The notes beneath the pieces were generated by a model. It ran no database searches. It saw only the letters and a program-made list of their open reading frames with translations, and had not been told where the DNA came from. A stretch of DNA of 64,000 nt from JAEXNA01 sp041676625. GTDB taxonomy: Bacteria; Vulcanimicrobiota; Xenobia; Xenobiales; JADMJV01. The translations under genes and the position numbers were made by a program. This document shows, one piece after another, positions 51,680-58,898 of the stretch (its first letter is position 1; every line of letters begins with the position of its first letter). The stretch lies in contig JBAYRN010000009.1 of NCBI GenBank assembly GCA_041676625.1, positions 9,591 to 73,590 of the forward strand. Reading direction: 5' to 3'.

Positions 51680-51827
51680 TTCGGCCCCTTTCTCGCGCCG
51701 GGATTGTAGCACAATACGGATTTTAAATGAAGAGGCAGGCTCTTCTTGGACCTGGTTCAGAGATTTCGAGGAGTTCCATACTCTTTAGCAGAAAGCACTT
51801 TTACATCCAGCTGAGGAGACGCATTGA

Positions 51828-52322
51828 ATGATTTTTGAGAACGACGCCCAGAAAGGCACTTACGAAAAGATTCTGCCGTGGATGCAGGAGATGTTCGGTG
51901 AATTCGTCGGCAAACGAATGGAGATTCCTGAATTTGGCGTCAGAGTTGGCTCAGCCTTTGCTCAAACCGCTATCTATCCCATGGGCGACGATGATTCGGT
52001 TATCTCCACCCGTGCTTACGTGGTAACAGGGGTCGACCTCACCCCGGATCTCATGCACTTTTTGCTCCGGGAAAATGATCGAATGACGTTCGGTGCTTTC
52101 GGCATCGACCAGGACGGTGATGTCTTTTTTGAACACACCATTGTCGGCTCGACCTGTGACAAGCCCGAATTGAAGACTTCGGTCTCCTCGGTGGTCCTGA
52201 TCGCCGATGAGTATGACGATCTGATCGTGGAAAAATGGGGTGGAGAGAGAGCCATCGATCGTCTAAGAGATGATGACGAGGCCTCCGAAGAAGCCACTGA
52301 GGAAGCCGGAGCTACTTCTTAG
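51828..52322 (+). CDS. YbjN/CesT-fold-like protein (164 aa)
   Basis: The sequence (MIFENDAQKGTYEKILPWM..., YVVTGVDLTPDLMHFLLREN) resembles YbjN-domain proteins, which share the alpha-beta fold of type III secretion chaperones. The pattern of a helix, a beta-sheet meander and a second helix fits. The assignment is from remembered family patterns only. The tail is strongly acidic (DDDEASEEATEE). The ATG has an AGGAG-type site. It overlaps the convergent regulator gene by 11 bp. Confidence 0.6.
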   Translation: MIFENDAQKGTYEKILPWMQEMFGEFVGKRMEIPEFGVRVGSAFAQTAIYPMGDDDSVISTRAYVVTGVDLTPDLMHFLLRENDRMTFGAFGIDQDGDVFFEHTIVGSTCDKPELKTSVSSVVLIADEYDDLIVEKWGGERAIDRLRDDDEASEEATEEAGATS

Positions 52323-52938
52323 ACCCCGCTTCACCCGAATCTTTTCCGGGAAAAATCTTCTTCCACCACGGTTTTTGGGCTTCTTCCTGGAGTTCTTCGA
52401 CCTGCTTTTCTAACTCCATGGCTCGAAAGGTTGAGTCGATGACCTGGCTGCGCATCTCCTCCAGCGCGGTCTCGGCCTCCACCGCTCTCACCGTGGCGGC
52501 CACGGCATCCTGCTCGGCCTCATCGGCTCGGGTTTCCAATTCGTCTTGGCGCTGAGCTGCCTCTTGCAACATGCGGCGCGAGGAGGCCAATTCCGACTCG
52601 ATGAAGCCCAGTCTCACCATGGCGGCTTCGTGCCTCTGTAGAGAGACCAGGGCCCCCGGACCTCCCTCCCCATCAAAATCCGGGCTGACCTCCAGAGACG
52701 CCGACACGGGAGCCAGTTCCATCGACTGTTTTAACAGACGTCGCTGCTTCTCACCCTCCAGTCGCGATAGCTCGCTTTCCGGGATCCGGATCTCTCCTGC
52801 CGAGTTGGTGGTGGTTCTCAGCCGGCCCTGATGGATAAGCCTGCGAATCCGCCGTGGACTCGTTTCCGCCAGGTCTGCGAAAGCTCTTATGGATAAGGGG
52901 CGGCTAGAATATCCCTTTTGTTCTTCGGGTAAGGCCAT
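52312..52938 (-). CDS. MerR-like DNA-binding protein with long coiled coil
   Basis: Residues about 14-55 form a winged-helix of the MerR type (LSIRAFADLAETSPRRIRRL then GRLRTTTNSAGEIRI). The rest is a long coiled coil rich in Glu, Gln, Leu and Ala (residues 75-200), without a ligand-binding domain. The architecture resembles coiled-coil nucleoid or chromosome-segregation adaptors more than a classical activator. The ATG at 52938 is preferred to the start at 52950. Confidence 0.6.
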   Translation of the reverse strand: MALPEEQKGYSSRPLSIRAFADLAETSPRRIRRLIHQGRLRTTTNSAGEIRIPESELSRLEGEKQRRLLKQSMELAPVSASLEVSPDFDGEGGPGALVSLQRHEAAMVRLGFIESELASSRRMLQEAAQRQDELETRADEAEQDAVAATVRAVEAETALEEMRSQVIDSTFRAMELEKQVEELQEEAQKPWWKKIFPGKDSGEAGSKK

Positions 52939-53019
52939 GACTGCAATCACCTTTTTGAAAGTTGTTCAAACTTGTTTGCAGTTTTTTGACGGCCTTCCTT
53001 CTGGAAGTTGAAAAAATCT

Positions 53020-53868
53020 CTACTGGACTAGTTCAATTTGATAGAGAAAGGGCCAGCGTTTGCCGGTTACAAAAAGTCGACCGCTCAAGGCATCGAAGGC
53101 GATGCCGTTTAAAACCTCGTTCATGCCCAGACCGTGAAGGTTCTTATCAATGATCCCCTGGAGATTGACGCGAAACTGCACCTCCCCGGTCTCAGGGTCG
53201 AATACAACGATCTCGTCGAAGGTGAATCGATTGGCGTAAATAAGACCGTTGATGAACTCAAGCTCATTCAAGCGATCGACTGCCACTCCATCATCGGTCA
53301 CCTCGACTCGTCGCACTTCACCGAAAGTCGTAGGATCCAGAAAACGGATGGTGGAGGTGCCGTCTGAATGAGCGAAAAGGTCTTCGTCAGTCCGAGTAAG
53401 GCCCCATGAAGGGTTGGGGATGGTGAAAGTCGTTATCTGGGCGAAGGAGTCTCGATCCCAGATGACGCCTTCTCCCGAGCTAAGGGTGAGTTGAAACAAC
53501 TGGCCGTTTCGTGAGGCCAGGCCTTCGCCGAAGAGATTGGGCGGCAGGTCCTGCTCCTGAAGCACGTTTCCGGTGGCCAGATCCACCCGACGCAGCGTAC
53601 TCTCTCCGATCAGTCCTGTGGACTCGTAAAGAAATCCGTTTTCAAACAGCAACCCCTGGGTGAAGGCGTCGGTCTGGTGCGGGAAAGTATTCACAACCCG
53701 AAAACCCAAAACCGGAGCGGGACCCTGTGGTTTCGGCCCTTCCTCTTTTTCTTGAATCTGCTGGGTCACGTACTCTTCCAGCGACTCGGAACTACCACAC
53801 CCGAACAGGTTCAGAGTGAGAGCCGTGGCCAGAGCCAGCAAGAGACATTTTATAGCAGCAGATTTCAT
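53020..53868 (-). CDS. Glutaminyl-peptide cyclotransferase (plant/bacterial type) lipoprotein
   Basis: This enzyme turns N-terminal Gln of exported proteins into pyroglutamate. After a lipoprotein signal (ALATALTLNLFGC, lipid Cys at residue 22) comes a beta-propeller with family patterns: PHQTDAFTQGLLFENGFLYEST, NELEFINGLIYAN and NGIAFDALSGRLFVTGKRWP. The ATG at 53868 is chosen because a terminator lies inside the longer frame. Location would be the periplasmic face of a membrane. It lies next to a cluster of secreted proteins that could be its substrates. Confidence 0.88.
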   Translation of the reverse strand: MKSAAIKCLLLALATALTLNLFGCGSSESLEEYVTQQIQEKEEGPKPQGPAPVLGFRVVNTFPHQTDAFTQGLLFENGFLYESTGLIGESTLRRVDLATGNVLQEQDLPPNLFGEGLASRNGQLFQLTLSSGEGVIWDRDSFAQITTFTIPNPSWGLTRTDEDLFAHSDGTSTIRFLDPTTFGEVRRVEVTDDGVAVDRLNELEFINGLIYANRFTFDEIVVFDPETGEVQFRVNLQGIIDKNLHGLGMNEVLNGIAFDALSGRLFVTGKRWPFLYQIELVQ

Positions 53869-53925
53869 GGAGAGCGGTTCTACACAGAAGCGACAGGGGC
53901 CTGTTGAGTCGCTCGCTCCCGGATC

Positions 53926-53946
53926 AAAAAAAGGCCCCCGGGGACC
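53926..53946 (-). terminator. Intrinsic terminator after the CC-repeat gene
   Basis: On the minus strand the hairpin GGTCC-CCGG-GGGCC (one G-U pair) is followed by a T7 run. It lies 27 bp past the CC-repeat gene stop, separating it from the glutaminyl cyclase gene. Confidence 0.65.
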
Positions 53947-53973
53947 GAGGACCTCTTTGAGCACTATTCAGGC

Positions 53974-54255
53974 TCAGGTGGTGGCGCAGCAAGCCTCTTT
54001 TTGCTCACAGCACTCTTTCTCACCTTCGCAGCACTCCAATTGAGCAACCGGAGCAGCCTTTGAGCTTTCGCAGCAAGCTTCCTTAGCCTCGCAACAGGCT
54101 TCCTCGGCCTGGCAACACGCCTGGGCTGATTGTTGCAGGCAACAGGCCTGCTGAGGTTGGCAACATTCGGCTCCGGTTCGGCAGCAGTCCGCGGCGGACG
54201 CCCCCAGAGTAAACAGAGCCATGGTGGTCAGGATGATGGCAAATTTTCTAAACAT
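53974..54255 (-). CDS. Secreted Cys-rich protein with nine CC pairs (93 aa)
   Basis: Residues 1-22 are a signal peptide (cleavage likely after ASA). The mature 70 residues contain nine Cys-Cys pairs, mostly as xACC or xECC with 5-7-residue spacing, mixed with Glu, Gln, Ala and Lys. I know no named family. Such patterns could chelate copper, zinc or mercury, or form a disulphide-rich surface protein. AAGGAAG precedes the ATG. It lies downstream of another Cys-containing secreted protein gene on the same strand. Confidence 0.8.
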   Translation of the reverse strand: MFRKFAIILTTMALFTLGASAADCCRTGAECCQPQQACCLQQSAQACCQAEEACCEAKEACCESSKAAPVAQLECCEGEKECCEQKEACCATT

Positions 54256-54277
54256 GATTTCTTCCTTTCAAGGTTGG

Positions 54278-54298
54278 CGCTTCGAATCGCGCGAAGCG
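54278..54298 (-). promoter_or_regulatory. 7-bp hairpin in the leader of the CC-repeat gene
   Basis: A perfect CGCTTCG/CGAAGCG stem with a 7-nt loop lies 23 bp before the ATG of the CC-repeat gene and 16 bp after the previous stop. No T-run follows, so it may be a leader element or attenuator rather than a terminator. Confidence 0.35.
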
Positions 54299-54314
54299 TC
54301 ACGGAGAACACTCT

Positions 54315-54686
54315 CTATACCAGGGAAAGAAAGTAAGCCGGCGGTGGGTTGGGCCGGGCCTGAGCCAGGATCAAAGAAATCTGAGGCTTAATCGACTCGG
54401 GTGGGGTAAGATCGCAACCTGCGCCAAACGGCGCCCGCTCTCGATGGAGCAGCATCTCCACCACAGCCACCGCCAGGCGGGGCGGAGAGGAGGTGTCAAA
54501 ATTCTTGTCCTCTACACCCGGAGGGTCTTCACAGTTTACGTAACAGGCGTAATCAAACGGGACAGCCTGCTGCTCTCGAGCGCAGCAACTCTCGCCCGTG
54601 GAGCACATTTCCGCCGCGGCGGGAGTGCCACCAAAGAGCAACAATCCCCAAAGACAGAGAAAAAGATATCGCAGATGTTTCTCCAC
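54315..54686 (-). CDS. Secreted small Cys-containing protein (123 aa)
   Basis: A signal peptide (LFLCLWGLLLFGGTPAAA) is followed by a Cys-rich start (EMCSTGESCCAREQQ, then ACYVNCEDPP) that resembles the beginning of the mature CC-repeat protein downstream. The remainder lacks repeats; its last 20 residues are Pro-rich (ARPNPPPAYF). The start is a GTG at 54686 without a clear binding site. Function unknown. Confidence 0.6.
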   Translation of the reverse strand: MEKHLRYLFLCLWGLLLFGGTPAAAEMCSTGESCCAREQQAVPFDYACYVNCEDPPGVEDKNFDTSSPPRLAVAVVEMLLHRERAPFGAGCDLTPPESIKPQISLILAQARPNPPPAYFLSLV

Positions 54687-54740
54687 TCTAATAGCAACGA
54701 CAGATTCGAGCGAAGAAAGTTCCCGATCCCGGAAAAGATT

Positions 54741-54906
54741 TTAGGGCCTGTTGACATTCGGCCTTCCGAGACAAACGCAGTACATTTTTCTCGTCCAGGA
54801 GTGGAATTTTCTGTGAAATAGTGGATCTATTTGAGGAAAATTTCGCTTCTGGAGGTGGAAAATGGGCAAGTTTGGCGACTGAAGGCTGATTGTCAACAGG
54901 CCCTAA
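54741..54906. mobile_element. 166-bp palindromic MITE-like element, complete copy
   Basis: The element has perfect 16-bp terminal inverted repeats, TTAGGGCCTGTTGACA at 54741-54756 and its complement at 54891-54906. Its arms also align with each other, with small gaps, over most of their length, so the whole element can fold into one long hairpin. It encodes no protein. A 92%-identical partial copy lies at 63880. A TA or other target duplication could not be confirmed. Its right end supplies the stop codon of the peptidase gene at 54903. Confidence 0.8.
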
Positions 54907-55502
54907 CTTAGGTTTCCTTTTTCGTCCAACCAGGTCCGCATGATCTTCACCACCGCGTCCCGGCCGAACTGTTCCTCAACGTTCAGATACCAGCGAAACC
55001 CACCACCGTATAAGGGATCCGGATTCTTTTTCAAGCGGTCACAGTACTCCACCAGTCCGGCGCGTTTCATCAAGTGATAGGACACCCACTCGGCAAACCC
55101 CTCGGCCAGAAAGCCGGAGATCGCGTCGGGGTCGGACTGGGCCACGTACTGCCAGGCGTGTCCGAGTTCGTGAGCCAGCACCATGAGTGCCTGGTCGCGG
55201 GTCAGGCTGTCGTTCAAGACGATCTCGGTGTTATCGAAATAGCCCTGGGCGGCCTCTCCTTCCAGCACCATTTGGTGGGCAGGGGCCACCCGTACGGTGG
55301 TCGCGGGACTCTTGTAGAGATAGTCGTCGAACACCGCCATCAAGAGCCGGTTGAGATAGCTCAACTGCAGTTCCGCTTGGTCCTGCTCGATCAGCACTCC
55401 ACACCGACAGAGGTGCCGGAGTGAGGGTTGGCAGTCACAGTGCGCCTCCTGGGCTGCAGTCAGAGAGGTCAGTAAGAGCAGCAAAACCAGGAGGCGTCTC
55501 AC
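54903..55502 (-). CDS. Secreted gluzincin-type metallopeptidase, C-terminus set by the MITE
   Basis: A signal peptide (LLVLLLLLTSLTAAQ) precedes a Cys-rich start (CDCQPSLRHLCRCG). The active-site HELGHAW near residue 112, with EGFAEW about 22 residues later as the probable third zinc ligand, marks a gluzincin peptidase; the pattern recalls the DA1-type peptidase domain, tentatively. The GTG start at 55502 overlaps the GNAT stop. The stop TAG (54905-54903) lies inside the terminal repeat of the MITE, so the original C-terminus may have been cut or altered. Confidence 0.75.
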   Translation of the reverse strand: MRRLLVLLLLLTSLTAAQEAHCDCQPSLRHLCRCGVLIEQDQAELQLSYLNRLLMAVFDDYLYKSPATTVRVAPAHQMVLEGEAAQGYFDNTEIVLNDSLTRDQALMVLAHELGHAWQYVAQSDPDAISGFLAEGFAEWVSYHLMKRAGLVEYCDRLKKNPDPLYGGGFRWYLNVEEQFGRDAVVKIMRTWLDEKGNLS

Positions 55503-56035
55503 TGGCCATAGTCTCCGCGCAACAGCGAGTAGATCCGGTGGTCCCGGTACTCCTTGCCGAATCGGACCCCCCCACGCTCCACCCCTTCGAAAACGAAGCC
55601 CAACCGCTCCAACAGCTTGATACTGCTGTTGTTATCCGGTTGTACTTTGGCGTCGACACGATTGACCGAGGTATAATGAAAAGCTGCATCCAGCGCCAGA
55701 TCCACAGCCCTTCCCGCGATTCCCCTCCGCTGAAAGGGAGGTGCCAGCCAGTAGCCGACCTCGGATCGGTCGTTGCGCAGGTCGGCGTGATGAAACCCCA
55801 CCGTCCCTACCAATTCTTCCTCCCAGAGGATCCCATAAGTGAGGCCGGCTTTCCAGAAGCCATCCTGGCTGAGAATGTAGTAGTTGACATCGGCCGCAGC
55901 CGTGGTGTTGTCCACCCAATTCATAAACCGACGCAGCAACGAGCGGTGCTGCTCAATGAGCATGAATAGCTCCCCGGCATCTCTGGCTACCAACGGACGC
56001 AAGGTGATATCACCGTGAGAAAGAGTACGTCTCAT
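55499..56035 (-). CDS. GNAT family N-acetyltransferase (RimJ/RimL-like)
   Basis: The 178-aa protein has the acetyl-CoA fold of the RimJ/RimL group: LRPLVARDAGELF at the start, VGYWLAPPFQRRGIAGRAVDLALD as the pyrophosphate-binding loop, and VQPDNNSSIKLLERLGFVFEG. It may acetylate a ribosomal protein N-terminus or a small amine. It lies between lpdA (36 bp upstream) and the peptidase gene. Confidence 0.87.
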   Translation of the reverse strand: MRRTLSHGDITLRPLVARDAGELFMLIEQHRSLLRRFMNWVDNTTAAADVNYYILSQDGFWKAGLTYGILWEEELVGTVGFHHADLRNDRSEVGYWLAPPFQRRGIAGRAVDLALDAAFHYTSVNRVDAKVQPDNNSSIKLLERLGFVFEGVERGGVRFGKEYRDHRIYSLLRGDYGQ

Positions 56036-56071
56036 CAGGTCGTCTGGCTTGTTGTTGTCGCTCAGGAGAAC

Positions 56072-57472
56072 CTACTTACGAGCGGGTCTCCGAGCGGCCA
56101 TGTGAGTACTGGTACCGAAAAAGACATCGGCTGTCTCCATGACCGTCTCGCTCAAGGTTGGATGAGCATGGATGGTCAGAGATAGATCTTCGGCGGTGGC
56201 TGCCATCTCGATCGCCAGAGTGCCTTCGGCGATCAGTTCGCCGGCCCCCGGTCCCACGATACCCACGCCCAGGATCCGCTCACTCTCCGGGTCCAAGATC
56301 AACTTAGTCAGGCCGTCGGTGCGCCCCAGGGTGAGCGAGCGTCCAGAGGCCGCCCAGGGAAACCGAGCGACCTTGTGGGCCACGCCCTGAGCTTTGGCCT
56401 CATCCTCGGTGATCCCGGCCCAAGCCAGTTCCGGATCGGTAAACACCACCGCCGGGATCGCGTGGGGTTCAAAGACCGCTTTGCTCCCGTGGATCACTTC
56501 CGCCGCCAGTCGCCCCTGATGGGTGGCGCGGTGAGCCAGCATGGGCTGCCCCGAGACATCCCCGATGGCAAAAATGTTTGCTTCTGCGGTGCGCCCCTGG
56601 GCATCGCACTTCACGAATCCCTGAGCGTCCAGTTCGATCCGGGTGTTCTCCAAGCCGAGATTCTCCGAGTTGGGTCGGCGGCCTACCGAGATCAAAACCT
56701 TGTCGAAGGTCTCGACCCGAGTCGGGTCCAGGGTCACCTCGATGCCCCCTTCCCTCTCCACCATCTGCACCACCCGGGTGCTCAGCAGCACCTCGTGCAT
56801 CAAGGAGTGCACGTTCTTGGACAACACCTTGACCATGTCGCGGTCAGCCCCGGGCAAGAGCCCGTCTAGCATCTCCACCACGGTCACCTTAGACCCCAAG
56901 CTGGCGTACACGGTGCCTAGCTCCAGACCGATGTAACCGCCCCCGATGACCAGCAGCGAACCCGGAATATCGTTGAGTTCCAGGGCTTCCGTGCTGGTCA
57001 TCACTCGGGGAGAGTCCAGAGCCAGGGGCCCCGGCACCACCGGACGCGAGCCGGTGGCCAGAATAGCGTGCTTGAACTTGACCGGACCTTCGTGCCCTTC
57101 CACCTCCAGGGTGTGGTTATCCAGGAAACGAGCGGTCCCCTGAATATGGCGAACATCCCGAGCTTTGCGCAGTTGTCCCAGCCCTCCGGTGAGCTTACCC
57201 ACCACTTCGTTCTTCCACTCCGCCAGGCGCTTGACATCGATCTCGGGTGGTCCGAAGCGGATCCCGATCTGCTCGGACTCCCGAGCTTCGTTGATCACCT
57301 TGGAGGCGTGCAAGAGAGCTTTGGAAGGAATGCAGCCCCGGTACAGGCAGGCGCCGCCGGGGTTCTCCTCCTTGTCGATCAGAAGGGTGTTCAGGCCCAG
57401 GTCGGCGGCCATAAAGGCGGCCGCGTAGCCCCCCGGACCGGCTCCAATGACAACTACGTCGGCTTCCGTCAT
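56072..57472 (-). CDS. lpdA: Dihydrolipoamide dehydrogenase (E3)
   Basis: E3 reoxidises the lipoyl arm of the pyruvate dehydrogenase complex with NAD+. From the ATG at 57472 the 466-aa protein starts with the FAD site VVVIGAGPGGYAAAF and has the redox disulphide CLYRGC. A second nucleotide site (LVIGGGYIGLELGTVYA) and the C-terminal HAHPTLSE, with the catalytic His-Glu region, are intact. It follows aceF by 13 bp. Confidence 0.96.
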   Translation of the reverse strand: MTEADVVVIGAGPGGYAAAFMAADLGLNTLLIDKEENPGGACLYRGCIPSKALLHASKVINEARESEQIGIRFGPPEIDVKRLAEWKNEVVGKLTGGLGQLRKARDVRHIQGTARFLDNHTLEVEGHEGPVKFKHAILATGSRPVVPGPLALDSPRVMTSTEALELNDIPGSLLVIGGGYIGLELGTVYASLGSKVTVVEMLDGLLPGADRDMVKVLSKNVHSLMHEVLLSTRVVQMVEREGGIEVTLDPTRVETFDKVLISVGRRPNSENLGLENTRIELDAQGFVKCDAQGRTAEANIFAIGDVSGQPMLAHRATHQGRLAAEVIHGSKAVFEPHAIPAVVFTDPELAWAGITEDEAKAQGVAHKVARFPWAASGRSLTLGRTDGLTKLILDPESERILGVGIVGPGAGELIAEGTLAIEMAATAEDLSLTIHAHPTLSETVMETADVFFGTSTHMAARRPARK

Positions 57473-57485
57473 TTCAAACTCCGTT

Positions 57486-58868
57486 CTATCCTTCGAAGGC
57501 AAGCAGCGCCGGGTTTTCCAGGGCTTCACACACCCAGCGCAGGAAACGGGCCGCATCGGCACCGTCGATCAGTCGGTGGTCGTAGGAGAGGCAGATCGGC
57601 ATCATCAGCCGAGCGTAGAAGGTGTCGTCGTGATAGACCGGCTCCATGGAGGCCCTGGAAACTCCCAGGATCGCCACTTCAGGGGAGTTGACGATGGGGG
57701 TGAAGGCCACCCCTCCGATCCCACCCAGGTTGGAGATGGTGATGCAGGAGCCTTGAAAATCCTCGGGACGGATCTTTCGGTTGCGCGCCTTCTCCGCGAT
57801 CTCATTGAGATCGGCTGCGAGTTGCCGGACGTTCTTGCTGTCCACGTCCCGAACCACCGGCACCAGCAGGCCACGATCGGTGTCCACCGCCACCCCGACG
57901 TTGAAGTAGTCCTTGTAAACCACTTCCTCGCCCGCCATGTCGATGGAGGCGTTGAACTGCGGAAAGCGCTTGAGTGCCGAGGCCAGGACCTTCAGCAAAA
58001 TCGCAGTCACGGTCAACTTGGCGTCGCCTTCGCCGCTACGCTTGTTGAGCTGCTTTCGCAAGGCCTCCAGATCCGTGATATCAGCTTTATCGAACTGGGT
58101 CACCTGGGGAATGGTGCTCCAGTTCAAGTGCATCTGGTTGGCGGTGGCCCGGCGAACGTTGCTCATTTTTTCCCGTCGAACAGAACCGAACTTACTGAAG
58201 TCCGGTAGTTTAACCGCGGGAGACCTGAGAGGAGCCGGAGCCGAGACAGGAGAGGCGCCGCTCAAGAGCTTCTTGGCGTGTTTTTTCACATCTTCAGCCG
58301 AGATCCGGCCGGCTGAACCGCTGCCTTGAACCTGGTGAATGTTGACCCCGATCTCCCGGGCCAGCCGCCTGATCGAAGGAGCCGCCGGCACCAGTTTGCG
58401 AGCCCCCGAAGAGGTTCCATTGGAAGAGGCGCCTTCCGTCGCCGGCGGTTCCTCGTCAGCGTGCAGGTCTACCTGGCCCCGACTTTCGGTCGGAGTTTCC
58501 CGGGTCGCGGTGGCGGTAGCCGTTTCGGGCGCTTTTTCAGGCTCCGTCCGGGGCTCCTCGGGAGGCGCTTGCGGGGCTTCAGCGGCCTGGGGCGGCTCCG
58601 CAGTTTGGGCGCTCGCGTCGGCAGCCTCCGCCGCCTCCTCGATCACCATCACCACCTGACCCACCTTGGCCGATTCACCGGCCGAAACGCGCAGCTCCTT
58701 GATCACACCCTTGACCGTCGAGGGCACCTCGAAGGAGGCCTTGTCGGTCTCGATCTCCAGGATCGGATCGTCCACATCCACGGAGTCACCCACCGACACC
58801 AGTACTTCCACCACGTCGGCGGATTCAATGTTTTCTCCCAACTCGGGGAGGATGAATTCGGTAGCCAC
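57486..58868 (-). CDS. aceF: Pyruvate dehydrogenase E2, dihydrolipoyl acetyltransferase
   Basis: E2 is the core that transfers acetyl groups to CoA. The 460-aa protein has one lipoyl domain (ETDKASFEVPS, lipoylated Lys near 43), an Ala/Pro/Glu/Thr-rich linker, a peripheral-subunit binding domain (APSIRRLAREIGVNIHQVQG...) and the catalytic domain ending with SYDHRLIDGADAARF (HxxxDG). Proteobacterial enzymes often have two or three lipoyl domains; here there is one. Confidence 0.95.
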   Translation of the reverse strand: MATEFILPELGENIESADVVEVLVSVGDSVDVDDPILEIETDKASFEVPSTVKGVIKELRVSAGESAKVGQVVMVIEEAAEAADASAQTAEPPQAAEAPQAPPEEPRTEPEKAPETATATATRETPTESRGQVDLHADEEPPATEGASSNGTSSGARKLVPAAPSIRRLAREIGVNIHQVQGSGSAGRISAEDVKKHAKKLLSGASPVSAPAPLRSPAVKLPDFSKFGSVRREKMSNVRRATANQMHLNWSTIPQVTQFDKADITDLEALRKQLNKRSGEGDAKLTVTAILLKVLASALKRFPQFNASIDMAGEEVVYKDYFNVGVAVDTDRGLLVPVVRDVDSKNVRQLAADLNEIAEKARNRKIRPEDFQGSCITISNLGGIGGVAFTPIVNSPEVAILGVSRASMEPVYHDDTFYARLMMPICLSYDHRLIDGADAARFLRWVCEALENPALLAFEG

Positions 58869-58898
58869 GATTGGCTTAGTCCTTTCTGCTGACTCTTA

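Noticed and set aside
53891..53907. GGGCCTGTTGA matching the MITE terminal repeat, upstream of the glutaminyl cyclase gene
   Set aside because: Only 11 bases match and no opposite end or internal sequence is present, so chance or an old remnant cannot be told apart.
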